NCBI RefSeq assembly: GCF_052056485.1
Contig: NZ_CP183948.1
Span: 4,774,001 to 4,838,000, forward strand
Direction of reading: 5' to 3'
DNA length: 64,000 bases
Origin: Paenibacillus_AQ nitricinens
GTDB lineage: Bacteria; Bacillota; Bacilli; Paenibacillales; Paenibacillaceae
Shown here: positions 49,119-58,117 of the stretch, in pieces
Numbering within the stretch: the stretch's first letter is position 1
Layout of the letters: each line of letters starts with the position of its first letter
Position numbers and translations under genes: made by a program
Notes under the pieces: model-generated
Told to the model about the DNA's origin: nothing
The model's database searches: none
The model's input: the letters and a program-made list of their open reading frames with translations, nothing else

Positions 49119-50949
49119 AATGATCTTCCCCCTGCTCGTATTTAGGTATGACACATTGAATAATAGTACCATATCCTGGACTGGAACAAATAAATATTCC
49201 ATATCTGTCACCGTATTCAATGCGGATGCGATCCGCTACACTGCGTATGCCAAGACCTCTGCGTTCAAGATTCATCCGGTTTTCCCGTTCAACTTCAACC
49301 TCTTGCTCCACAGGATCATTCACAATATATTGGAAAATAGACAACTGAGATGGTGTAATTCCAATACCGTTATCTTCAATTCGTAAAATTAAGTCCCCTT
49401 GCTTCTCCCAAACTTTCACAGAAACTTGACCTTTGTAATCAATACCCTCAAATCCATGCTGAATGCTATTCTCTACAAGCGGTTGCAAAGTAAGCTTTAA
49501 AATACCGCAACTCATCAATTCTTGTGGGATATCAATATCGTATTCAAATAAATCCTCAAATCTAAATTTTTGAATATCCAAATAATTGCGCAGATGTTTA
49601 ATCTCTTCATCCAGTGTAATTTCTTCTCGATCCTGAATGCTAATACGTAAAATACTTGCCAGTCGGTAGACCATCTCACTGACTTTCTTGCCTTCATTCT
49701 GTATAGCCAGAACATTAATCGACTCTAACGTATTGAATAAAAAATGCGGTTTAATCTGAGCCTGCAGAACACGCATCTCGGCTTGATTCTTGCGACGCTG
49801 TTCCAAATGGATTCTGTTAAACAACCGGTTAATTTTATCCATAAGATCATTAAAGCCCTTACCAAGAAGCGTTAACTCATCGTTCCCCTTCACTTCTACC
49901 CGCGAAGTTAGATCTCCATCCTCAACACGTCGCATAAAACGAACAATTACGGCTATTGCACCAGTAATGCGATTCATAAAGAATAGATTGAAGATCACCG
50001 CTGCCAAAAAGCAAAGGAAGATTACCCCCACAAACCAGCGTGCAAATACTGTAACTTCTCGAGATAAAGAGTCCCATGAGGTTACAGACACTAGACTCCA
50101 AGGATAATCCTTCAAATGATACATGGAGAGAATACTCTTCTCCCCGTTATACTCTGTTTTAAAACTCTGAAACCCTTTTTTGAAGGTAATCTCTTTATTC
50201 GCGAATGACTGAATATCTTGCCCATCCAGCTTTTGATCTGGGTCAAATAGAATCATTCCATCATCATTTACTAGCATAAACGAAACATCCTGATTGCTAT
50301 CCCCAATTTTTAAATTGCGAAATATCGATTCGAGCTCCCAATTTTTGATCTGTACAACAAGGATACCTATGTTCTGAAAGAAGCTCAGTTCCTTCACGAG
50401 TCGAATTTGTGTAAACACAGGTTCAGTTCCTGTAAGTTCAGGATACTCATGAGGAGCCAGCCATTTCGGCACGCCATTCAAATCCATTACTTCCTGGTAC
50501 AAATCACTTTTTTTGAAAGTATCATAGGGTAGCGTTCGGAAATTTTCCTTATTAAAAAGCGACACGATTTCAGAGTTACCTCTACCGTTAAAATTGTACA
50601 AAAAAGCATAGCTAATCGATGGATGGTTAAACAACAGACTACGGAAATTGCGCTGGCTTGCATTCAAACTGAGTTGCTCAGCATCCGTCAAATCCTGATT
50701 AGAAGGATCTTCGGCGCTAAGTGCCATATGAAAAACCGAGGTAGCAATTCCGTTGTCTGTAACGTTATCCATATCTTTTAACACATTTGAAATACTATAA
50801 CTAATAGCTTTAAGTGAGTATTCCGACTGCTGGCTGTACTTCTTCTCAATAGAGTTATAAGTCACAAAGAACATAAGCATGCCTAGAATAAATAAGGGAA
50901 TGATTATCAGGCCCAAAAATGCCGTAAATAATTTATAGCGCAAATTCAT
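49093..50949 (-). CDS. YesM-type sensor histidine kinase
   Basis: A 618-aa kinase. Membrane helices at about 10-32 and 295-318 enclose a large extracellular sensing domain. HAMP follows (about 320-372). The His_kinase box is QIKPHFLFNTLESINVLAI with the phosphorylated His; HATPase follows, with LVENSIQHGFEG (N box) and LRIEDNGIGI (G box). Kinases of this type sense sugars at the surface. It directly precedes the regulator and follows the importer genes. Confidence 0.94.
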   Translation of the reverse strand: MNLRYKLFTAFLGLIIIPLFILGMLMFFVTYNSIEKKYSQQSEYSLKAISYSISNVLKDMDNVTDNGIATSVFHMALSAEDPSNQDLTDAEQLSLNASQRNFRSLLFNHPSISYAFLYNFNGRGNSEIVSLFNKENFRTLPYDTFKKSDLYQEVMDLNGVPKWLAPHEYPELTGTEPVFTQIRLVKELSFFQNIGILVVQIKNWELESIFRNLKIGDSNQDVSFMLVNDDGMILFDPDQKLDGQDIQSFANKEITFKKGFQSFKTEYNGEKSILSMYHLKDYPWSLVSVTSWDSLSREVTVFARWFVGVIFLCFLAAVIFNLFFMNRITGAIAVIVRFMRRVEDGDLTSRVEVKGNDELTLLGKGFNDLMDKINRLFNRIHLEQRRKNQAEMRVLQAQIKPHFLFNTLESINVLAIQNEGKKVSEMVYRLASILRISIQDREEITLDEEIKHLRNYLDIQKFRFEDLFEYDIDIPQELMSCGILKLTLQPLVENSIQHGFEGIDYKGQVSVKVWEKQGDLILRIEDNGIGITPSQLSIFQYIVNDPVEQEVEVERENRMNLERRGLGIRSVADRIRIEYGDRYGIFICSSPGYGTIIQCVIPKYEQGEDHYAKSIIGR

Positions 50950-50977
50950 CGGCTAGTGCTCCTGACTGAGAAAAAAG

Positions 50978-51808
50978 TTATCCTTTTACGCCGCCCGCTG
51001 TTACGCCTTCAATAATTTTTTCCTGTAGAATCGCATAAATAACAATTACTGGAAGCACACTGAAGACGATACCCGCTGACATTTGTGCATAGTTCATCTG
51101 ATATTGATCGCGGAATTGAACCATACCCACTGGGAGCGTCCGCAGTTCGTCATTCGATAGGAAGTAGTTTGCCAGCAAGAATTCATTCCAATTGCCCAGG
51201 AAATTAACAATGAATACAGTAACCATGGCAGGTACGGTTAGAGGTACAATAATTTTAGCAAAGATACCCGGTGCCTTCAACCCATCCATGACCGCAGCCT
51301 CTTCAATTTCTCTAGGTAACGAACGCATAAATGCAGCCAATATTATAATCGTAAATGGAATTGCATTCGCGATATAAGGAATAATCAACGCCCAGTGTGT
51401 GTTCAGAATTCCCATTTTGCGTACAATCGTATAAATAGGAAGCATCAATGCGTTGTTTGGAATGAGCATTCCCACCATAACTAGCGTGAACAAAATCGTA
51501 TTCCATTTGCCTTGGCGCATCCGTGTTACCGCAAAAGCAAACATAGAAGCTAGAATGATAGACACTACAGAAGCTAATATGGAAATGTACAAACTGTTAA
51601 AAAAGTAGGTGCTGATCTTGGCGTTTACCCAAGCTTCAACGTAGTTACCAAAAACGAACTCCTTTGGAATCCCAAAAGGGTTAAGCGCTATCGCATTGTT
51701 ATCCTTTTTCACAGATGAGAATAACACGAACAGGAAAGGAAATAGAATAACTAGTAGATAAGACAATAGTGCGACATGGGGCAGACTCTTTTTCAGGGCG
51801 CGTGGCAT
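50978..51808 (-). CDS. Sugar ABC transporter permease, MalG type
   Basis: A 276-aa inner membrane permease with six helices. The EAA loop is EEAAVMDGLKAPGIFAKIIV and the family end is GVTAGGVKG. The ATG at 51808 overlaps the stop of the preceding permease (TGATG), so translation is coupled. Confidence 0.95.
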   Translation of the reverse strand: MPRALKKSLPHVALLSYLLVILFPFLFVLFSSVKKDNNAIALNPFGIPKEFVFGNYVEAWVNAKISTYFFNSLYISILASVVSIILASMFAFAVTRMRQGKWNTILFTLVMVGMLIPNNALMLPIYTIVRKMGILNTHWALIIPYIANAIPFTIIILAAFMRSLPREIEEAAVMDGLKAPGIFAKIIVPLTVPAMVTVFIVNFLGNWNEFLLANYFLSNDELRTLPVGMVQFRDQYQMNYAQMSAGIVFSVLPVIVIYAILQEKIIEGVTAGGVKG

Positions 51809-52692
51809 CAGTATTCAATCCTTTCTGTGCGTCGGGCTATCAGCAGCTGATAAACGGCTGTAACCACCAATGTAAATACAAAGATCAGGACTGCGATGGT
51901 GTTACCGTACCCGTATTTAAAGTTCGTAATTGCATATTTAATCATGTAGGTTGCCATTACATCGGTTGAACCTGCAGGTCCACCCTTAGTCATTACAATG
52001 ACGATATCCGCCGCTTTCATTGCCCCTGCAATGGATAACATGATTACAACAGAAATGATCGGAACGATTAGCGGAAGTGTGATGCGTGTAGCACGTTGGA
52101 ATCCAGTTGCGCCATCAATGGCAGCTGCTTCATCCAATTCACCTGGTATCGACAGAATAGCTGCCAGTACCATTACGATATAGAATCCAGTCCACTGCCA
52201 AGCATTCGTGATCAGGATCGATAACATTGCGAATTTTTCATCCGACAGCCAGTAAATTGGATTAATCCCCACTAAACCTAGAACCTTATTTAAAAGTCCA
52301 ATGTTGGGCTCATAAATGAAGCCCCATAGAATACCGATAACTGCTGTAGACATAATGGAAGGCATGAAGACCGCTGTCTTATATAAGCCTTTCAGTTTCT
52401 TTACATTCGATATCAATAACGAGAAGAATATGATTAACGGTACCTGTACAAAACAAGAGAAAAGAATGAAGAAACCGTTATTTTTGACAGATATCCAGAA
52501 TCGTTCGTCTCCTAATGCCTTCTCAAAATTACTGATACCGGCAGACTTGACTGTGTCAGATACCCCGTTCCAGCTAGTAAAGCTGTAATAGATTGAACTA
52601 AAGATGGGATAGATGAAAAACATCGTGAACAAGATCAGTGCTGGAAGAATAAAAAGGAAAAATACCAATGGATTTCTTAGTGCTTTATTCAT
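51808..52692 (-). CDS. Sugar ABC transporter permease, MalF type
   Basis: A 294-aa permease with six helices. The EAA loop is DEAAAIDGATGFQRATRITL. The ATG at 52692 has GGAGG with 4-5 nt spacing; longer frames to 52794 would run into the terminator region. It partners the MalG-type subunit. Confidence 0.95.
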   Translation of the reverse strand: MNKALRNPLVFFLFILPALILFTMFFIYPIFSSIYYSFTSWNGVSDTVKSAGISNFEKALGDERFWISVKNNGFFILFSCFVQVPLIIFFSLLISNVKKLKGLYKTAVFMPSIMSTAVIGILWGFIYEPNIGLLNKVLGLVGINPIYWLSDEKFAMLSILITNAWQWTGFYIVMVLAAILSIPGELDEAAAIDGATGFQRATRITLPLIVPIISVVIMLSIAGAMKAADIVIVMTKGGPAGSTDVMATYMIKYAITNFKYGYGNTIAVLIFVFTLVVTAVYQLLIARRTERIEY

Positions 52693-52770
52693 GACTACCT
52701 CCGGTTGCTTTGACATCTGGCGAACAATGAATGTTTTAGATCTTTGCAAACACATAAATTCTTTGAGTTT

Positions 52771-52805
52771 AAAAATGTACCCTGGTTCTGGCACCAGGGT
52801 ACATT
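52771..52805 (-). terminator. Intercistronic terminator after the binding protein gene
   Basis: AATGTACCCTGGT pairs perfectly with ACCAGGGTACATT (loop TCTGGC region) and runs into TTTTT on the minus strand. It lies between the binding protein and the permeases. Partial termination would give more binding protein than permease. Confidence 0.8.
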
Positions 52806-52819
52806 CAATTTGCAGCTAC

Positions 52820-54229
52820 TTATTCAACTGCTGCGTTTGCTTCTTCTTGTACCTTCTGTAATGCTTCGCCCATTTTCTCAGGAGTTGTCTGACCACCAAT
52901 TAGCTTTTGAATTTGAATGTTACTGATTTCTGTAGTTACATCAGCTTGAACAAGTGAGTCAAATGCTGGGAACGAAGATTGTGAGTTATTAAGTACACCA
53001 ACGATTTCGCTCATCAGATCATCCGTAATATTTTCGTTCAGAACGTTTTGGTCAATTTTCATTGCTGGCAATACGCCATCTTCAACCAGTCCACGTAATT
53101 GCATTTCTTCATTAAATAGGTTTTTGATAAATGACTTCACAGCAGCCAATTGACGTGGATCTTTCTCAGCAGAAGCAGAGAAACCGTAGCCATTGTTTAC
53201 ATCGCGCATCAATGCAGTTTGGTCGCCTACGCCACCATCAACTGGAGGAATATTGAAGAATCCAACTTTACCGATCAAACCTTCGCCAGATTGTCCTTCT
53301 TTAAATACGGAAGATTTCCAAGTACCATCATACAAGAGGATTGCTTCACTACTAGTGAATTGCGTTGTATATTCAGCATACTCGAAACCAAGTTCGCCTT
53401 TTTTGAAGTATCCTTTGTCAACCCATTCTTTGTACTTCGCAAAACCTTTTACAACGTTTGGATCAGTCCATTTAGCTTCACCTGTTGCAAACTTAGCGGT
53501 TACATCTGGACCCGCATAACGTGACCACAAGTGGTTAGCTAGCATAAGTGGTACCCAACCAGCCTTAGATGCACCAGCCAAAGGTACTTTTCCGTCAGCT
53601 TTGATGTCAGCCAATTGTTGTTCCAATTCAGCAAATGTTGTTGGAGCTTTCCAGCCCTTGCTATTGTAGTACTCTTTGTTGTAGAAGAAACCTTCACCAG
53701 ATCCACCGATAGGCAATCCGTAAATTTTTCCTTCATAAGTGAAAGGATCAAGATTTGAGAATTTATCCTTAATTCCAAGTTCCTCTAGGATTGGAGTCAG
53801 ATCGAGTAATTTACCTTCTTTAGCATAGATCTTAGAGTCAGGGCTTCCGAAAAGATCGAAGATCTCTGGTGGATTACCTGCAGCCATTTCACCACGTAAT
53901 TTTTCTTTACGGTTTACATCTGAATCTACTCCATCAAGCTTAAAGGTCAGACCCGGTACATCGCCTTCTACCTTTTTCACTACTTCTTGCAGAATTGCTA
54001 AACGCTTCTGTTTGTCGGCACCGATTTGAGTGTGACGAATCGTCATTTCGAACGGTTCGCTACTTACAGGTTCTTCTGTTGCTGGAGCATTTGTAGCATC
54101 CGCTGAATTCGTCGCGGTAGCGTTTCCATCTCCTTTGTTAGAAGATGCATTGTTGTTGCTTCCGCAACCTGCCAGTAAAGCTGATGATACAAAAATCAGG
54201 GACAATAGCAAAGTCATACCTTTTTTCAT
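52820..54229 (-). CDS. Sugar ABC transporter substrate-binding lipoprotein
   Basis: A family 1 extracellular solute-binding protein of 469 aa. The lipobox is LLAGC, lipidated at about residue 22. An Asn/Thr/Ala-rich linker follows, then a two-lobe binding domain (GNPPEIFDLFGSPD, KIYGLPIGGSGEGFFYNKEYY). The likely ligand is an oligosaccharide; it cannot be told from sequence. First gene of the importer operon; the ATG at 54229 follows GGGGGG. Confidence 0.94.
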   Translation of the reverse strand: MKKGMTLLLSLIFVSSALLAGCGSNNNASSNKGDGNATATNSADATNAPATEEPVSSEPFEMTIRHTQIGADKQKRLAILQEVVKKVEGDVPGLTFKLDGVDSDVNRKEKLRGEMAAGNPPEIFDLFGSPDSKIYAKEGKLLDLTPILEELGIKDKFSNLDPFTYEGKIYGLPIGGSGEGFFYNKEYYNSKGWKAPTTFAELEQQLADIKADGKVPLAGASKAGWVPLMLANHLWSRYAGPDVTAKFATGEAKWTDPNVVKGFAKYKEWVDKGYFKKGELGFEYAEYTTQFTSSEAILLYDGTWKSSVFKEGQSGEGLIGKVGFFNIPPVDGGVGDQTALMRDVNNGYGFSASAEKDPRQLAAVKSFIKNLFNEEMQLRGLVEDGVLPAMKIDQNVLNENITDDLMSEIVGVLNNSQSSFPAFDSLVQADVTTEISNIQIQKLIGGQTTPEKMGEALQKVQEEANAAVE

Positions 54230-54270
54230 TTCTTGTGACCCCCCATATAATGTTGTGCTTTACACTTCTT

Positions 54271-54299
54271 ATTATAGAAAACAGATTCCATTCTCGTAA
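54271..54299 (-). promoter_or_regulatory. Importer operon promoter
   Basis: On the minus strand TTACGA (54294-54299) and TATAAT (54271-54276) are 17 bp apart. The -35 is weak, as expected when an activator (the YesN-type regulator) is needed. Confidence 0.55.
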
Positions 54300-54582
54300 G
54301 GTTAAGATTCATCCACTATAGGGATAAAAATCTCTAATGAAAGCGGAATCAACTACACAACGTGTAATATAACATAACTTTATTTTAGTAAAAATTACGA
54401 TTATCTGCTAAATAGCGTGGATTAGTCATACATATACTTAGAAAATAATAATAAAAACTCAATTCAATGACATAAAATCTATCATAATTTATTTCCAACT
54501 CCTTAATTAATAGCTGGAAATATATCATTTTTTTAAAGGTAAAACACAAAATTACCCCTTTTAATGACATCAGACGTCCCTC

Positions 54583-54632
54583 ATAACAAAAAAACCGTTC
54601 CTTCAGCAGTAAATCACTAAAGGAACGGCTCC
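54583..54632 (-). terminator. pflA terminator
   Basis: On the minus strand GCCGTTCCTTTAG pairs with CTGAAGGAACGG, followed by TTTTTTTG, 19 bp past the pflA stop. Confidence 0.8.
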
Positions 54633-54650
54633 ACTTAATGTAGAGATAAA

Positions 54651-55388
54651 TTATACCAACGCTGTCTGCTTGCGACCTTCTTCGACTAAGCGGTACGCCC
54701 GCTGAACTTCTTCATCTGTAGGGGATGGCACTCCATCCAATTCATAAGCCTTGCCGAGCATTTCCCATTTATAGATACCCATTTGATGATAAGGTAAGAT
54801 TTCAAATTTCTCAACGCCATTTAAGGTTCCAATATATCGACCCAGATTGATAAGGTCCTCTTCACGGTCATGAATGCCTGGAACATATACATGTCTAATC
54901 CACATCTTACGGTTATGATCTGACAGCCAGCGCGCAAGCTTCAAGGTCCGATCATTAGATTTACCAGTTAACTTAATGTGTGCTTCTTCATCAATATGCT
55001 TCAAATCAAGCATCACCAAGTCCGTAACATCCAATAAGTCATTAATCTTGTCACCTTCGTTATAACCATTACTATCTAATGTAGTGTGCAGATTCCAACG
55101 CTTTTTAACTTCCGTAAATAACTGCTTTACAAATTGTGCCTGCAAAGTTGGTTCTCCGCCGGATACAGTTAACCCACCACCGGATGAACGATAGTAGTTT
55201 AAATATGGCTCGATCTCCGAAAGTACTTCTTCTAGAGTCATTTCCTTACCTTCATCTAAAGCCCAAGTATCAGGGTTATGGCAATACTGGCATTTCAGCA
55301 AGCACCCTTGCATAAATAAGACAAATCGAATACCAGGCCCATCAACGGTTCCAAAGGTTTCCAAGGAGTGTATGCGACCTTTAATCAT
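54651..55388 (-). CDS. pflA: Pyruvate formate-lyase activating enzyme
   Basis: Radical-SAM glycyl-radical activase of 245 aa. The cluster motif is MQGCLLKCQYCHNPDTW (CxxxCxxC). GGGLTVSGGEPTLQ is the SAM-binding strand. It places the glycyl radical on PflB under anaerobic conditions. The ATG at 55388 follows AAAGGATG. It lies downstream of pflB, 215 bp apart. Confidence 0.97.
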   Translation of the reverse strand: MIKGRIHSLETFGTVDGPGIRFVLFMQGCLLKCQYCHNPDTWALDEGKEMTLEEVLSEIEPYLNYYRSSGGGLTVSGGEPTLQAQFVKQLFTEVKKRWNLHTTLDSNGYNEGDKINDLLDVTDLVMLDLKHIDEEAHIKLTGKSNDRTLKLARWLSDHNRKMWIRHVYVPGIHDREEDLINLGRYIGTLNGVEKFEILPYHQMGIYKWEMLGKAYELDGVPSPTDEEVQRAYRLVEEGRKQTALV

Positions 55389-55517
55389 AGGATGTCATCC
55401 TTTCTCCACGACTGACTAACAGTCCATCTTTCACGAAGAAGAACCCCTGCCCATAAGACTGTGTTCTCCTTAAACGCGACCGTAAAATTTAAAATTTTAA
55501 TGATTCTTAAACAAGAT

Positions 55518-55546
55518 ATTACCGCCCTTGAAACAAGAGCGGTAAT
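55518..55546 (-). terminator. Hairpin between pflB and pflA
   Basis: ATTACCGCCCTTG pairs with CAAGAGCGGTAAT with one mismatch around a tiny loop. There is no T-tract. It could stabilise pflB mRNA or give partial termination, which would fit the need for far more PflB than PflA. Confidence 0.6.
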
Positions 55547-55603
55547 TCCTTGCAATTATTTTAGTGCATATCTCAATGAAAGATCTTTATAAATATAAAC
55601 AAC

Positions 55604-57865
55604 TTACATTGAACCATGGAAAGTACGGTTAATTACGTCCATTTGTTGTTCGCGAGTCAGCTTGATGAAGTTAACTGCATAACCGGATACACGGATAGTC
55701 AATTGTGGATAATTCTCTGGGTGATCCATAGCGTCCATCAGCTGTTCACGGTTAAATACGTTAACGTTCAAATGCTGCGCGTTGTTATGGAAGTATCCGT
55801 CCATCATGTGTACCAAGTTAGACTTGCAGGATTCATCGTCTTTACCTAGTGCCTTAGGTACGATGGAGAACGTATTGGAGATACCATCTTGGGCATCGGA
55901 GTAAGGCAGTTTGGCTACAGAGTTCAGTGAAGCCAGTGCACCTTTCTTGTCGCGTCCGTGCATTGGGTTAGCACCTGGTGCGAATGGTTCGCCTTTTTTA
56001 CGTCCGTCAGGTGTTGTACCTGTCTTCTTACCGTACACAACATTCGAAGTAATGGTCAATACCGATTGAGTCGGTACAGCATCACGATATGTTTTGTTTT
56101 TACGGATCATAGACATGAAGGTTTCAACCAATTCTACTGCGATGTTGTCTACAGCATCGTCATTGTTACCGTAGCAAGGGAATTCGCCTTCCGTTTCGAA
56201 GTCAATTGCAATACCTTCTTCGTTACGGATTGGTTTAACCTTCGCGTATTTAATAGCACTCAGCGAGTCAGCTGCAACGGACAGACCAGCGATACCGCAA
56301 GCCATCGTACGCAGAATGTCGCGATCATGCAGTGCCATTTCGATACGTTCGTAAGAATATTTGTCATGCATATAGTGAATGATGTTCAAAGTGTTAACAT
56401 AAGTCTTAGCCAACCACTCCATCATCGGTTTGAAGCGTTTCATTACTTCGTCATAATCCAGATATTCAGAAGTGATCGCTGGGAATTCCGGCCCAACTTG
56501 TGCTCCGGATTTTTCGTCTTTACCACCATTAATAGCATACAGCAAAGCTTTTGCCAGGTTGGCACGAGCGCCGAAGAACTGCATTTGTTTACCGATACGC
56601 ATTGGAGATACGCAGCAAGCAATAGCGTAATCTTCACCCCAGTACGGACGCATTAGATCGTCATTTTCATACTGAATTGCACTAGTTTCGATAGAAACCT
56701 TAGCACAATATTTTTTGAAGCCTTCAGGCAATTTTTCGGACCACAGAACAGTTAAGTTCGGTTCCGGAGCCGGACCCAAGTTGTACAGGGTGTTCAGGAA
56801 ACGGAAGCTGTTCTTGGTAACACGAGTGGTTCCATTTTCAGCCATACCACCGATGGATTCAGTTACCCAAGTAGGGTCGCCGGAGAACAGATCGTTATAG
56901 TCAGGTGTACGCAAGAATTTCACGATACGCAGTTTCATTACAAAATGATCGACAATTTCTTGTACTTGTTCTTCAGTCAAAGTACCTTCTTCAATATCGC
57001 GTTCTGCATAGATATCTAGGAAGGAAGAAACACGTCCCAAGGACATTGCTGCACCATTTTGTTCTTTAACTGCTGCCAGGTATCCAAAGTATACCCATTG
57101 AGTAGCTTCTTTGAAATTCGTCGCTGGTTTGGAAATATCCATTCCATGCGCAGCTGCCATTTCTTTCAATTCGCCCAGTGCACGAATTTGCTCAGACAGC
57201 TCTTCACGCAAACGAATTACTTCTTCTGTCATGGAATCAACTTCAAGCTCAGCTAATTGTTGCTTTTTGTCTTTAATCAAGAAATCAATACCGTACAGAG
57301 CAATGCGGCGGTAGTCGCCGATAATGCGTCCGCGGCCGTAAGCATCAGGAAGACCTGTGATAACGCCGGATTTACGCACCGCTCTCATGTCTGGTGTATA
57401 TGCATCAAATACGCCTTGGTTATGCGTTTTGCGAATGTTCGTAAACATGTCAACGATGTTTTGTGGAAGCTCGAAGCCATAAGCCTTCGTAGCATCGACC
57501 ATCATCTTGATCCCGCCGAATGGCTGAATGGAACGTCTGAAAGGAGCGTCAGTCTGCACGCCTACAATTTGTTCCTTATCCTTGTCAATGTAGCCTGGAG
57601 CATGTGAAGTAATTGTGGAGACAGTATCTAGGGAAACATCCCATACGCCGCCTCTTTCTCTTTCTTCCTTGCTCAGTTGGGAAATAATCTTCCACAGTTC
57701 AGTTGTGTTACTAGTAGGACCTACGAGGAACTCTTCGTTACCTTCATAAGGCTTAATGTTACTAGCGATAAAGTTGTTAACGTCAACTTTCTTAGCCCAT
57801 TTACCTTTTGTAAAACTTCTCCAACCGGATTTCACTTCATTTACTTCTTTTTCAATCACCGACAT
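55604..57865 (-). CDS. pflB: Formate C-acetyltransferase (pyruvate formate-lyase)
   Basis: Cleaves pyruvate with CoA into acetyl-CoA and formate. It has 753 aa, near the 760 of E. coli. The active-site cysteine pair is in AIACCVSPMRIG and the radical Gly in TIRVSGYAVNF close to the C-terminus. The ATG at 57865 (MSVIEKEVNEV) has GGAGGG upstream. It is transcribed with pflA and next to adhE, which forms a mixed-acid and ethanol route for anaerobic growth. Confidence 0.98.
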   Translation of the reverse strand: MSVIEKEVNEVKSGWRSFTKGKWAKKVDVNNFIASNIKPYEGNEEFLVGPTSNTTELWKIISQLSKEERERGGVWDVSLDTVSTITSHAPGYIDKDKEQIVGVQTDAPFRRSIQPFGGIKMMVDATKAYGFELPQNIVDMFTNIRKTHNQGVFDAYTPDMRAVRKSGVITGLPDAYGRGRIIGDYRRIALYGIDFLIKDKKQQLAELEVDSMTEEVIRLREELSEQIRALGELKEMAAAHGMDISKPATNFKEATQWVYFGYLAAVKEQNGAAMSLGRVSSFLDIYAERDIEEGTLTEEQVQEIVDHFVMKLRIVKFLRTPDYNDLFSGDPTWVTESIGGMAENGTTRVTKNSFRFLNTLYNLGPAPEPNLTVLWSEKLPEGFKKYCAKVSIETSAIQYENDDLMRPYWGEDYAIACCVSPMRIGKQMQFFGARANLAKALLYAINGGKDEKSGAQVGPEFPAITSEYLDYDEVMKRFKPMMEWLAKTYVNTLNIIHYMHDKYSYERIEMALHDRDILRTMACGIAGLSVAADSLSAIKYAKVKPIRNEEGIAIDFETEGEFPCYGNNDDAVDNIAVELVETFMSMIRKNKTYRDAVPTQSVLTITSNVVYGKKTGTTPDGRKKGEPFAPGANPMHGRDKKGALASLNSVAKLPYSDAQDGISNTFSIVPKALGKDDESCKSNLVHMMDGYFHNNAQHLNVNVFNREQLMDAMDHPENYPQLTIRVSGYAVNFIKLTREQQMDVINRTFHGSM

Positions 57866-58037
57866 GCTAAATCCCTCCATCTATATTTATTATATTTGTA
57901 GAGATCGCGGGCTTGAAGGTTGATCCCGTGTCTCGTGATCCCCAAAAGATGTGGTTGTTCCAAATTTCACAATCAACATTTCATATGTGGGACCGTTGTT
58001 TATATAAACATTCTAGTTTATTTTCTATAAAAACACT

Positions 58038-58072
58038 GTGACAAATATCACCTTTCGAGTGATATTTGTCAC
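58038..58072. promoter_or_regulatory. Paired Fnr/Crp-type palindromes upstream of pflB
   Basis: GTGACAAATATCAC (58038-58051) and its exact reverse complement GTGATATTTGTCAC (58059-58072) are 7 bp apart. Each half matches TGTGA-N6-TCACA in nearly all positions, so there are two Fnr-like sites. Together they also form a 14-bp hairpin 45 bp after adhE, followed on the minus strand by GTGTTTTT, so the same DNA can be the adhE terminator. Confidence 0.65.
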
Positions 58073-58117
58073 CTTTATCTAAGTCCACAACTATCCTATT
58101 CTCTATTTAACCATTTA

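Larger units (their letters stand above)
54230..54650. other. Promoter region of the sugar importer and pflA terminator
   Basis: A 420-bp AT-rich gap. On the right it holds the pflA terminator and on the left the importer promoter. No gene or structured RNA is seen in the middle (54300-54580). Confidence 0.5.

Noticed and set aside
55958..56656. Plus-strand frame of 232 codons opposite pflB
   Set aside because: Antisense shadow of a highly expressed, codon-biased gene.
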